From Pseudomonadota bacterium (GTDB lineage Bacteria; Desulfobacterota; Desulfobulbia; Desulfobulbales; JAGXFP01): DNA of 8,640 nt. The notes beneath the pieces are model-generated. The model made no database searches. It saw nothing but the letters and a program-made list of their open reading frames with translations, and was not told where the DNA came from. The position numbers were made by a program, and so were the translations under genes. Below are positions 1 through 6,370 of this stretch, piece after piece; the first letter of the stretch is position 1, and each line of letters begins with the position of its first letter. The stretch is from NCBI GenBank assembly GCA_030673265.1, contig DAOVJK010000116.1, positions 1 to 8,640 on the forward strand, in the 5' to 3' direction.

Positions 1-681
1 AAAATCATCCGGCATCCCGGTGTCAAAGGTCATCTTTTTGCCGCTAAAGGGGTGGATGAAGGAAATGGAGCGGGCATGGAGGGCGAGCCGTTTCGAAAAA
101 TGATCACCGTTCCCATATTTCCGGTCCCCGGCGACGGGATGGCCCTTTTCCGCGAAGTGCACCCGGATCTGGTGCTTACGACCAGTGAGGAGATGAATTT
201 CCACCAAGCTGAACCCTTTGGTCTCTTGCAACACTTTATAGGCGGTGCGGGCAAGCTTACCCTTGGTGGGGTCAAGGGTCGAATAGACCTTCTGGGCTTT
301 ATTCTCGGTCAGATAGGAGGAGATTTCTCCCTCTTTAGCCACCAGTCGGCCATGGACAATGGCCAGGTAGTGTTTTTCGGTCTGCTGCCAATTCTTCTGC
401 AGGAATTTCTTGGCCTGTTCGCTTTTGGCAAAAATCAGGATCCCGGAGGTGTCCTGATCCAGGCGATGGACCACATAAACCCGGTTGGGTGATTTCGGAT
501 TACCCTTGCGGACATAATCATTGAGTAGATAGTGGGCCGTTCTAAATTTTTCCCGATCAGTGCCGATGGTCAGCAGTCCGACCGACTTCACCACCACGAT
601 GAGATCCCTGTCCTCATGCAGAATGGACAGTCCCCTCGGCTGATGCTTCTTGGCCCGGCCTTGGCCTTTTGAGAGTATTAT
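1..681 (-). CDS. RluA-family pseudouridine synthase (C-terminal end outside window)
   Basis: The protein isomerises uridine to pseudouridine in RNA, most likely in 23S rRNA; the exact target cannot be assigned. Translating the minus strand from 681 gives 227 uninterrupted residues running off the left edge. Diagnostic motifs are HRLDQDTSG at about residues 72-80, where D75 is the expected catalytic aspartate, then FAKS, YLA-VHG, and LLTGRKHQIRVHF followed by HPVAGDRKYG, all in the usual order. A separate S4 domain is not visible at the N terminus. The gene starts inside the end of the upstream ycaO gene, so the two are probably co-transcribed and translationally coupled. It is odd in having no ATG, GTG or TTG at the expected start: the frame is open back to a stop near 733, but the first GTG codons lie inside the catalytic domain. 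Family assignment is secure; the start is not. Confidence 0.9.
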   Translation of the reverse strand, partial: MILSKGQGRAKKHQPRGLSILHEDRDLIVVVKSVGLLTIGTDREKFRTAHYLLNDYVRKGNPKSPNRVYVVHRLDQDTSGILIFAKSEQAKKFLQKNWQQTEKHYLAIVHGRLVAKEGEISSYLTENKAQKVYSTLDPTKGKLARTAYKVLQETKGFSLVEIHLLTGRKHQIRVHFAEKGHPVAGDRKYGNGDHFSKRLALHARSISFIHPFSGKKMTFDTGMPDDF

Positions 682-694
682 CCAAGTTGCTCCT
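676..694 (-). promoter_or_regulatory. AGGAG ribosome binding site and putative AUA start of the pseudouridine synthase
   Basis: On the minus strand AGGAG (694-690) is followed after 8 nt by ATA (681-679) and a second ATA (678-676). The first ATA overlaps the TAA stop of ycaO (680-678). The residues that follow, SKGQGRAKKHQPRGL, resemble a normal N terminus for this family. No standard start codon exists between the frame's upstream stop and the conserved domain. I infer an AUA start, or an ATG lost by mutation or sequencing error. Confidence 0.45.
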
Positions 695-2324
695 GCCCTG
701 CCCCAGAGGGGATTGCTTGTTTTTTAAGCTCCAGGCGGTCATACATTTCAAGCATCTTGAGATAGTCACCGTGCAAGGTAGTTTTCACCAGATACTCTTC
801 ACCTCTGACGATGCGTAAGGCTTTTTCGACTCTTTCACGGCCGAAGATATTAAATAGGGCCGCTTCATATTCTGCCCAGGCCAACTTTCCTTGGTCCAGG
901 CGGAGCAATTCCGCGACGATATGCCCCAGCTTATTACTCCCCTCTTCCAAGGCGGCCAGAGCCGCCTCGCGGTTACCAAGACAGAGATGCATCTGGGCTT
1001 TGAATTCCAGCATGGTAAAACTGTTCTCGAAAATAACCCCAATATATCTGGCCACATCAAGCGAATCATCCAGAGAATCGATCTCTGCGAGGATTTCCTC
1101 CGGATCATAATCCCCAAAGTGCAAGACCATCTTACGGATTAATTTGCCGCGGTTTCTATTATTATAGATCAAATCATCGATCGGGTAGACTTCAGAAACG
1201 CCGGGCACGACCATCTGGCAAGAATAAAAACCCAGATAGCCATATTCACGGAGATACATCTCCTTACCCATGTTATCGAGGATCCCGGTCAGATAGTCGA
1301 ATTCTGCTTGGCAGCCCACGCCCTGATAGCTCCACGAGGCATATTCAAAACTCTTCGCCGCACTTAAAAAGCCAAATCCTAACCTCCCATCAGAGTTAAT
1401 GAAATGGGACTCAAGGTTAAAACTGTCCGAGACAAAGCTCATATCAAAGGTCGGAACTTCAAAGCCATCCAGATCTGCCAGGCCGCGACCTTGCATCAAT
1501 TCCGTCATCGTCCGCTCAAGCGCAACTTCTAAAATGGGATGCGCCCCAAAGGAGACAAAAAGAGATGAGGTCTTGGGATTAATCAATGAAATAGCAGTCA
1601 CGGGGTATTTCCCCCCTAACGAGGCATCAAGAACCTCGACGATGTACCCTAACTTCCGTAAGGCCTGGACATCACTATGCAATCGGCCAAAGGATTGGAC
1701 AATTTCAGCGGGGAATGCAGGCAGAGCATAGCCGTTTTTGATGATCTCAATTTTGGCATAACGTTCGAAAATCTCACTTAGCGCCTGCACCTGGGCCTCC
1801 TGGGGCGTGTTACCGGTGGCCAGACCATTACTGAGGTAGAGATTACTCAAAATATTAAGCGGAATATAGACCTTATCCCCACTCGATTGTTTCATAAAAG
1901 GCAGGGCAACGATCTTATCCTCATAATCACTGTTGTAGTCAACCAGGTCTCCGGCAGTGAGCTCGCCATCGGGATCATAAAACAAGCGGAGTTCGTCATT
2001 TAGATATGCCCCGTCGAAGGCAACGGCAACTTCATCCGGATAATATTTTCGCTTGGGCAGGTGGAAGTCTATGAAAAAATTATTGGTCTGCAACCGTTCA
2101 ATATACTCCCCTAAAGCACTGGCCATCGAAGCATTCGAGACAATCCCTTTGCCGTTGGCATAGATATGATTCGGCGCTTCAACCGAAGCGAGATTGACCG
2201 AGTAACAATGCGCCAGGGGATGCTTTTCATGGGAAAAAGTTGTTTCGCAGCCAACTTCTGCTAAAACCGCTGCCATTTTTGCAATGGACTCTGCCAACGG
2301 CGCATCTTTAGATAAAAAATTCAT
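678..2324 (-). CDS. ycaO: YcaO, ATP-dependent cyclodehydratase-like accessory factor of ribosomal protein S12 methylthiolation
   Basis: The 548-residue protein aligns by eye along its whole length with E. coli YcaO (586 aa). YcaO proteins use ATP to activate amide carbonyls, and the E. coli protein is linked to RimO-dependent beta-methylthiolation of S12. The two glutamate-rich ATP/Mg motifs are visible: SALGEYIERL at about residues 69-78 (E73, E76) and QALSEIFERY at about 180-189 (E184, E187). Other shared blocks are FYDPDGELT, VYIPLNI, YLSNGLATGNT, SFGAHP, ALERTMTELMQGRGL and VVPGVSEVYP. The C-terminal 130 residues are alpha-helical and TPR-like, and the chain lacks the proline-rich tail of azoline-forming YcaOs. 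No precursor peptide or dehydrogenase lies beside it, which argues against a RiPP cluster. The ATG has an AAGGAAGAG ribosome binding site just upstream. Confidence 0.95.
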   Translation of the reverse strand: MNFLSKDAPLAESIAKMAAVLAEVGCETTFSHEKHPLAHCYSVNLASVEAPNHIYANGKGIVSNASMASALGEYIERLQTNNFFIDFHLPKRKYYPDEVAVAFDGAYLNDELRLFYDPDGELTAGDLVDYNSDYEDKIVALPFMKQSSGDKVYIPLNILSNLYLSNGLATGNTPQEAQVQALSEIFERYAKIEIIKNGYALPAFPAEIVQSFGRLHSDVQALRKLGYIVEVLDASLGGKYPVTAISLINPKTSSLFVSFGAHPILEVALERTMTELMQGRGLADLDGFEVPTFDMSFVSDSFNLESHFINSDGRLGFGFLSAAKSFEYASWSYQGVGCQAEFDYLTGILDNMGKEMYLREYGYLGFYSCQMVVPGVSEVYPIDDLIYNNRNRGKLIRKMVLHFGDYDPEEILAEIDSLDDSLDVARYIGVIFENSFTMLEFKAQMHLCLGNREAALAALEEGSNKLGHIVAELLRLDQGKLAWAEYEAALFNIFGRERVEKALRIVRGEEYLVKTTLHGDYLKMLEMYDRLELKKQAIPSGAGQEQLG

Positions 2325-2346
2325 CTCTTCCTTTCTTTTTTTTAGA

Positions 2347-2376
2347 GGGCCTAAAGTGATCTAGAGTTTTAAGCCC
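2347..2376 (-). promoter_or_regulatory. Hairpin in the ycaO leader
   Basis: GGGCCTAAA (2347-2355) and TTTAAGCCC (2368-2376) pair over 8 of 9 positions with a 12-nt loop. On the ycaO transcript this stem lies about 22 nt upstream of the start codon and is followed by an A-rich stretch and the ribosome binding site. It could influence translation. It is not a terminator, because no U-tract follows on either strand. Confidence 0.35.
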
Positions 2377-2542
2377 CTTTAATCGCTAAAGCATGATGAA
2401 GCCTTAAGCTCTGGCTGATATTTGACCAGAAAAGCCCCGCAACCTTAGGCCCTGCAGCTCTGGATAAGCCCAATAAAGCACTGGCGAAAATCGCCGCTTA
2501 ATCTTACCAATTTCCACCTGGGCAGAGCATAAAAATATGGGC

Positions 2543-2607
2543 CGGGGTCTGGCTTGACTATTGGCCATTATCGTCTGACCAATCCCCCATTTGTCAAGCC
2601 TGCCCCG
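2543..2607. repeat. 65-bp nested imperfect palindrome
   Basis: The outer arms GGCTTGAC (2551-2558) and GTCAAGCC (2593-2600) pair perfectly and extend outward through CGGGG (2543-2547) and CCCCG (2603-2607) with a small internal loop. An inner stem pairs ATTGG (2560-2564) with CCAAT (2579-2583), plus CA/TG. The whole could fold into one long cruciform or RNA hairpin in the 3' untranslated region of the helicase gene. It resembles REP- or MITE-type elements in layout, but no family is recognised. Confidence 0.5.
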
Positions 2608-2628
2608 AACCATTTGCTTGATCCTGTT

Positions 2629-2665
2629 CGAATAAGGGGGCAAGTCTCAGTTTGACCTTTATTCG
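2629..2665. repeat. 37-bp imperfect palindrome
   Basis: The arm at 2629-2643 begins CGAATAA and the arm at 2651-2665 ends TTTATTCG. They pair over most of 15 positions around a 7-nt loop, 21 bp from the preceding palindrome. Together they make a compact structured block of about 120 bp. No function can be read from the sequence. Confidence 0.4.
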
Positions 2666-2739
2666 CTGGATATTGGCAAAGTAGAGGCAAACGGTGCCCC
2701 CCCTTGGTAGGGGTTGGCCCAGACCACGGCCAGGCCAGA

Positions 2740-3909
2740 CTACTCTGCCCTTCGACCCTTAAAAAACAGCTTTGGTTCGCGGCTGGCCGGTTCCTGGTCA
2801 AAAACAGCACTATTCAACTGAGTCATTTTTTCATCCAGGGTCTGCTCAATTAACTTGATGATCCGGCTGTCCTCACTGGTGGCAAAGGTAATGGCTTCAC
2901 CGGTGTGATCGGCCCGACCGGTCCGGCCAATCCGGTGGGTATACGCTTCGACCGTATCCGGCACATCATAATTGATTACATGGGAAATCCCGGAGACATC
3001 AATGCCCCGGGCGGCAATATCGGTAGCAACCAGGATCTGGTATTGGCCATTACGAAAACCGGTCATGGCCTCCTGCCTTTTACTCTGGGCCATATTGCCC
3101 TGGAGGGCTACGGCCCGATAGCCGACTTTCTCAAGTTTAACCGCCAGCTTTTTAGCGGTATATTTAGTCCTGGTAAAAACCAGGGCCGAACTGATCTTGG
3201 TTTCCTTAATGATCTTTTTGAGCAGCTGGAGCTTGTTGTTTTTTTCCACCCGGTAGAGTTTATGGGAAACCAGTTCGAGTGGTTGGCAATGATTGATCTG
3301 GACCAGGGCCGGATCTTTAAGGATACTGTCGGCCAGATGTCTGATCTCATCGGCCATGGTGGCCGAGAACAGCAAATTTTGCCGTTCCTGGGGCAGGTAA
3401 GTCAGCAGTTTGCGGATCGCCGGCATAAACCCCATATCAAACATCATATCCGCTTCATCCAGCACCAGGATTTCAACCCCGGAGAGATCGAGCTCACCCG
3501 TGGCCAGGTGGTCGAGGAGGCGGCCGGGACAGGCAACCACAATCTCGATTCCCGTTTTGAAAATCTTGATCTGATTGTACTTGCTTACCCCGCCATAGAC
3601 CGAAACACACTGCAAACCGGTATTGCGACCCATGGCGCTGATATTGTCATGGATCTGTTCGGCCAGCTCTCTGGTCGGGGCGACGATCAGGGCCCGGACC
3701 TGACGCTGAGGGCCTTCCAGCAGTTTCTGGAGAATCGGCAGGACAAAGGCGGCCGTTTTACCGGTGCCGGTCTGGGCCAGCCCCATAATATCACGCCCTT
3801 TAAGGATCTCAGGGATAGCCTGCTCCTGAATGGGGGTCGGGGTTTCGTAGCCACAGGCCTCAATACCGCCAACTATCTTTTGATCAAACTCAAACTTTTT
3901 AAAACTCAT
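2740..3909 (-). CDS. DEAD-box ATP-dependent RNA helicase (RhlE-like core)
   Basis: This ATP-dependent RNA unwinding protein belongs to the superfamily 2 DEAD-box group, whose members work in ribosome assembly and mRNA decay. Numbered from the ATG at 3909 it has 389 residues and every core motif: Q motif around PTPIQ (24-28), motif I AQTGTGKT (45-52), Ia PTRELAEQ (78-85), Ib CPGR (127-130), II DEAD (151-154), III SAT (182-184), V ATDIAARGID (295-304) and VI HRIGRTGRA (325-333). Only about 40 residues follow the second RecA domain, so the long basic tail of many RhlE/DeaD proteins is missing. The frame is open upstream to an ATG at 3963. However, those 18 residues are encoded by the dispersed repeat and MSFKKFEF is a typical family N terminus, so I choose 3909. 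Its ribosome binding site (AGAGAG) is weak. Confidence 0.95.
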   Translation of the reverse strand: MSFKKFEFDQKIVGGIEACGYETPTPIQEQAIPEILKGRDIMGLAQTGTGKTAAFVLPILQKLLEGPQRQVRALIVAPTRELAEQIHDNISAMGRNTGLQCVSVYGGVSKYNQIKIFKTGIEIVVACPGRLLDHLATGELDLSGVEILVLDEADMMFDMGFMPAIRKLLTYLPQERQNLLFSATMADEIRHLADSILKDPALVQINHCQPLELVSHKLYRVEKNNKLQLLKKIIKETKISSALVFTRTKYTAKKLAVKLEKVGYRAVALQGNMAQSKRQEAMTGFRNGQYQILVATDIAARGIDVSGISHVINYDVPDTVEAYTHRIGRTGRADHTGEAITFATSEDSRIIKLIEQTLDEKMTQLNSAVFDQEPASREPKLFFKGRRAE

Positions 3910-3940
3910 TTGCTTTTCTCTCTTATGACAATGGCCTGGG

Positions 3941-3990
3941 CTGACAAGGCCTGTTTTTAGCAATGATTACCTTTGATTTCAGACAGTTAG
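3941..3990. repeat. Dispersed intergenic repeat, copy A, left part
   Basis: These 50 bp match the right half of the two complete copies at 6164-6278 and 8197-8312 with a few substitutions, through the shared block ending CAGACAGTTAG. The left half of the repeat is absent. The match breaks off exactly at TTAG (3987-3990), where a small mobile element begins, and resumes at 4300. The copy lies 31 bp upstream of the helicase start. Confidence 0.85.
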
Positions 3991-4028
3991 CCCGTATATT
4001 TCACAAGTCGAGACGCCGAAGAGACAAA

Positions 4029-4073
4029 GTGTAGAGTGTCCCGCTATACTTTAGTATGCGGAACGCCCTACAC
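4029..4073. repeat. Long hairpin inside the MITE (first)
   Basis: GTGTAG (4029-4034) pairs with CTACAC (4068-4073), then CCGC with GCGG, then ATACT with AGTAT around a 2-nt loop. Most bases between these blocks can also pair. The stem is about 20 bp and would be stable as RNA on either strand. Confidence 0.65.
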
Positions 4074-4077
4074 TGCA

Positions 4078-4158
4078 GGTTCTGTTCAATACCCCCTTGA
4101 GGGGTGCTATTCGGATGGGTCGGCTTGCACCCCTCTGCGGTGGTATTAAACAGAATCC
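4078..4158. repeat. Long hairpin inside the MITE (second)
   Basis: The arms at 4078-4107 and 4127-4158 are near-complete reverse complements. Paired blocks include TTCTGTT with AACAGAA, AATACC with GGTATT, and GAGGGGTGC with GCACCCCTC, around a loop of about 19 nt. It lies 4 bp from the first hairpin, so the MITE's left half is almost wholly secondary structure. A nested insertion or a structured RNA are both possible. Confidence 0.65.
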
Positions 4159-4299
4159 GAAGGGCGAGTCGTTTAAAAAGACATTCCACTTAATCCTTTG
4201 GGACAAACTGTAACTTGTGGTTTGAGCTGCAAGCAATGTTTAACTACGTAACAACAGACATATATATGGTTTTCAAAAAATACTCGTGAAATATGCGGG

Positions 4300-4320
4300 T
4301 TAGCGTGGCCCGACCCCAGC
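4300..4320. repeat. Dispersed intergenic repeat, copy A, right part
   Basis: The sequence TTAGCGTGGCCCGACCCC continues the repeat interrupted at 3990 and matches 8296-8313 with one difference. It ends 37 bp downstream of the dehydrogenase stop codon. The remaining gap up to 4356 holds nothing else I recognise. Confidence 0.8.
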
Positions 4321-4356
4321 CCCAGGTCCCCGGCAAAGATCCTTCCATCGCATGGG

Positions 4357-5928
4357 TTACCAGTCAATGGGGGAATAATCTTTTAAAAATTTACCAATCC
4401 AGTGTTTTCCCGTCAAAATGCCATGAAAAAACGGATCACAGACCCGAGCCGCGCCATCGACTATGTCCAGAGGCGGCTGGAAATCATGGCACTCTTGCTT
4501 ATGCTTAGCCAGGATGGCTGGGTCTTCATCCGTAACCCAGCCGGTATCAACGGCATTCATGTAAATTCCGTACTCAGCCAGATCTTTAGCCGCGGTGTGG
4601 GTAAGCATGTTCAGTGAGGCCTTGGCCATATTGGTATGGGGGTGGCGGCTACCTTTTTTAAACCGCATGAATTTGCCTTCCATGGCTGAAACATTGACAA
4701 TGTGTTTTTTGCCGGTGAAGTCACATTTCATGAGAGCCACCAGACGATTACACAAAACAAAGGGGGCCACAGAATTAACAAGTTGAATTTCCAACATTTC
4801 CGAAGTTTGAATTTCTCCCAGTTTCAACCGCCAGGAATTCGTTTTCCGGAGATCGACCTGCTGGAGATCGGCATCCAGTTTTTCGGCGGGAAAAACTTCT
4901 GGTACATCCAGGGAATGATCATAGGAATATGGTATCTGGGACAACTGGGCAGACATCCGCAACCCAACCCCGGGGGCAGTACCGTTCCAGGTCACGGGCA
5001 AGGCTTTTTCGGTACCCACGTTCTCGGTCTGAGCGTATGCAAGTTGCGAGACACAGGTCTGATACAGCCCCAGAAGGCTCTGGGCCTTGGGGGGCAATTG
5101 GGCCACCTCTCTTGTTTCATTCGCCATAAGATGGGCATAAAACCCTGGTGGTCGCCGCACCGTCTGGGCCGCATTATTTATGAGAATATCCAGGCGCTGG
5201 TATCTCTCGGTAATATAATCGCAAAAAAGTTCGACACTGGGCGTATGCCGCAAGTCCAGCCCATAGATCTGGAGCCGGTGGCCCCAATCAGAAAAATCCG
5301 GTTCCTTAGAAAACCGCAAGGCTGAATCATTGGGAAAGCGAGTGGTAGCAATCACTTGGGCCCCTGCCTTTAACATCATTAAAGTGGCCTGGTAGCCGAT
5401 CTTGAGCCGGGAGCCGGTAATCAGAGCCACCTGCCCTTTTAAAGAAGCGGTCTGGAAGCGCTTTTGGTAATTGAGTTCTGCGCATGCCATGCACATGGTA
5501 TCGTAATAATGATGGAGTTTGGTAAATTCTGTTTTGCACACATAGCAATTACGTGGTGTTTCCAAGCTTTGCTCGCTATCTGCATGGCCATCTTCTTTGC
5601 CAGGAAGCGAAATCTGTTGGGGTGCGGTAAAAACCGCAGCTTCCCTGGCCCTTCTGATCCCGGTGGCCGCCCGCAACCGGCGCCCTTTTTCGACAATAGC
5701 ACTCCGCTTTTGCCGTTTTTTCTCCTTTTTCCGCTTCTTAATTTCCTCAGGGTCAGGCCGGGAAATTTTTCCAGCAGCAGTAATCAAAGCAATGCGCTGA
5801 GGTTCCGGCAAGTGCTCAAGAATTTCGAACCGATCGGCAATTTTTTCTAAAAGAGCCAGGCAGCCGATCAGGGCTTCGATAGTCTCCTGTTTATCACTGC
5901 TTTTTGTCTCAGTATCAATGGTATTCAC
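4357..5928 (-). CDS. Atypical SDR-family oxidoreductase-like protein with N-terminal CxxC/CxxC domain
   Basis: The 523-residue protein has three parts. Residues 1-100 form a helical segment ending in a strongly basic stretch (about 62-95). Residues 128-149 carry C128-x2-C131 and C146-x2-C149, a likely zinc-binding knuckle. From about 163 to the end is a Rossmann fold of the short-chain dehydrogenase class: TGSRLKIG (171-178) for the nucleotide loop, NNAA (251-254), NVS (412-414), and K436 of the catalytic motif. The usual Tyr of YxxxK is Thr (T432-NMA-K436). The stretch between NNAA and the following helix (about 255-380) is roughly 100 residues longer than in ordinary 250-residue SDRs. Cofactor binding is plausible; classic dehydrogenase activity is doubtful. 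The start is a GTG with AAGGA 9 nt upstream. No family name or substrate is recognised, and no partner gene adjoins it. Confidence 0.88.
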   Translation of the reverse strand: MNTIDTETKSSDKQETIEALIGCLALLEKIADRFEILEHLPEPQRIALITAAGKISRPDPEEIKKRKKEKKRQKRSAIVEKGRRLRAATGIRRAREAAVFTAPQQISLPGKEDGHADSEQSLETPRNCYVCKTEFTKLHHYYDTMCMACAELNYQKRFQTASLKGQVALITGSRLKIGYQATLMMLKAGAQVIATTRFPNDSALRFSKEPDFSDWGHRLQIYGLDLRHTPSVELFCDYITERYQRLDILINNAAQTVRRPPGFYAHLMANETREVAQLPPKAQSLLGLYQTCVSQLAYAQTENVGTEKALPVTWNGTAPGVGLRMSAQLSQIPYSYDHSLDVPEVFPAEKLDADLQQVDLRKTNSWRLKLGEIQTSEMLEIQLVNSVAPFVLCNRLVALMKCDFTGKKHIVNVSAMEGKFMRFKKGSRHPHTNMAKASLNMLTHTAAKDLAEYGIYMNAVDTGWVTDEDPAILAKHKQECHDFQPPLDIVDGAARVCDPFFHGILTGKHWIGKFLKDYSPIDW

Positions 5929-6163
5929 GGTTTTATATCCTTACTCCGGTCCCGGCCAAAAAGTCAGCCTGGGCCGGTCTCATCTTCTTTTTTTCACTAT
6001 TGAGAATAATAGTGATATGGGCGAAGCAACCTACCTTAATTTAATCTTCCTGTAATTGTTTCTTGTGCGGGGTGGATATTTTCTCTTCAATTCCGATCAC
6101 CCTGAAAAAAGGAAAGGCAAGGTTGGGATAGCTCACCACGCCCCCAAAGCAAAGGTTTATGAA
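5929..6163. promoter_or_regulatory. Leader region of the SDR-like gene with two hairpins
   Basis: CCGGCC (5952-5957) pairs with GGCCGG (5972-5977), and TCACTATT (5994-6001) pairs perfectly with AATAGTGA (6008-6015) around a 6-nt loop. Both lie in the 90 bp upstream of the GTG start. The second could be an operator: on the gene's strand it is followed by an A-run, so it is not an intrinsic terminator. No convincing -35/-10 pair was found, and no gene fits in this stretch. Confidence 0.35.
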
Positions 6164-6278
6164 GGGGCCAATCTTCTATCTTTGTGTTTTTGCCCCTAAA
6201 AACGTCATTATAGCCCCTAAAAAGTCCTGTTTTAGCAATGATTACATATGATTCCAGACAGTTAGCGTGGCCCGACCC
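6164..6278. repeat. Dispersed intergenic repeat, copy B (complete)
   Basis: These 115 bp match 8197-8312 in the same orientation with six substitutions and one 1-bp gap; the first 49 bp are identical. Inside are an inverted pair GGGGC/GCCCC, two direct GCCCCTAAAAA units starting 21 bp apart (6192 and 6213), and TATAAT on the minus strand (6212-6207) pointing toward the SDR-like gene. The right end reads CAGACAGTTAGCGTGG, the site hit by the small mobile element in copy A. The repeat family is not recognised. Confidence 0.9.
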
Positions 6279-6291
6279 AACGACTCCATAC

Positions 6292-6357
6292 GGGGACTTG
6301 CACCCCTTACTCTTTGCCGGCTTTTACCGGCGCTTTCAGCCTGACCCGATCTTCGGG
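6292..6357. other. Three consecutive small hairpins downstream of the DUF3786-like gene
   Basis: GGGG-N7-CCCC (6292-6306), GCCGG-N6-CCGGC (6316-6331) and CCCGA-TCT-TCGGG (6345-6357) follow each other in 66 bp. They lie between the stop codon at 6371 and repeat copy B. On the transcript they come right after the reading frame and may protect or end the mRNA, but none has a U-tract, so I do not call an intrinsic terminator. Confidence 0.45.
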
Positions 6358-6370
6358 CTCCTTAAAGATA

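Larger units (their letters stand above)
2325..2739. other. 415-base hairpin-rich intergenic region between helicase and ycaO
   Basis: No gene is supported here. An open frame at 2643-2404 (minus) has no recognisable family, no convincing ribosome binding site, and covers two palindromes. The stretch holds a leader hairpin close to ycaO, a short perfect hairpin (GGCGA-AAA-TCGCC, 2483-2495), two larger imperfect palindromes (2543-2607 and 2629-2665), and a CCCC/GGGG dyad near 2697-2713. None has a U-tract on the transcribed strand, so I do not call a Rho-independent terminator for the helicase gene. Confidence 0.6.
3991..4299. mobile_element. 309-bp MITE-like element with inverted ends and TTAG target duplication
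   Basis: The left end CCCGTATATTTCACAAGT (3991-4008) and the reverse complement of the right end (4299-4282) agree at 16 of 18 positions. TTAG flanks both ends (3987-3990 and 4300-4303). The two uninterrupted repeat copies read CAGTTAGCGTGG at the same point, so they show the empty target site. A 5-bp GTTAG duplication is equally possible if one terminal G is assigned to the target. No transposase frame fits inside, so the element is non-autonomous and must have been moved by an enzyme encoded elsewhere. The parent insertion-sequence family is not identified from the ends alone. Confidence 0.85.

Noticed and set aside
52..492. Plus-strand frame of 146 codons
   Set aside because: It is antisense to the pseudouridine synthase, whose HRLDQDTSG and other motifs are on the minus strand.
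678..2324. RiPP azoline biosynthesis cluster built on the YcaO gene
   Set aside because: The protein follows the E. coli YcaO type. No small precursor peptide, dehydrogenase, protease or transporter lies nearby.
2404..2643. Minus-strand frame of 79 codons in the gap before ycaO
   Set aside because: It overlaps two palindromes, has no family resemblance and no clear ribosome binding site. It is probably non-coding.
2905..3960. Open plus-strand frame of 351 codons opposite the helicase gene
   Set aside because: It is the antisense shadow of a gene with all DEAD-box motifs. Its translation matches no family and it has no ribosome binding site.
4078..4158. Possible integron attC site
   Set aside because: The long paired arms lack the RYYYAAC and GTTRRRY core sites, and the stem is almost fully paired without attC-type bulges.
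4702..5325. Plus-strand frame of 207 codons
   Set aside because: It is a shadow of the SDR-like gene with no recognisable domain.
6291..6370. Degraded group II intron end (GGGGTGCAAG-like motif on the minus strand)
   Set aside because: Only a short motif resembles intron domain I. There is no domain V hairpin or reverse transcriptase, so simple hairpins explain the sequence.
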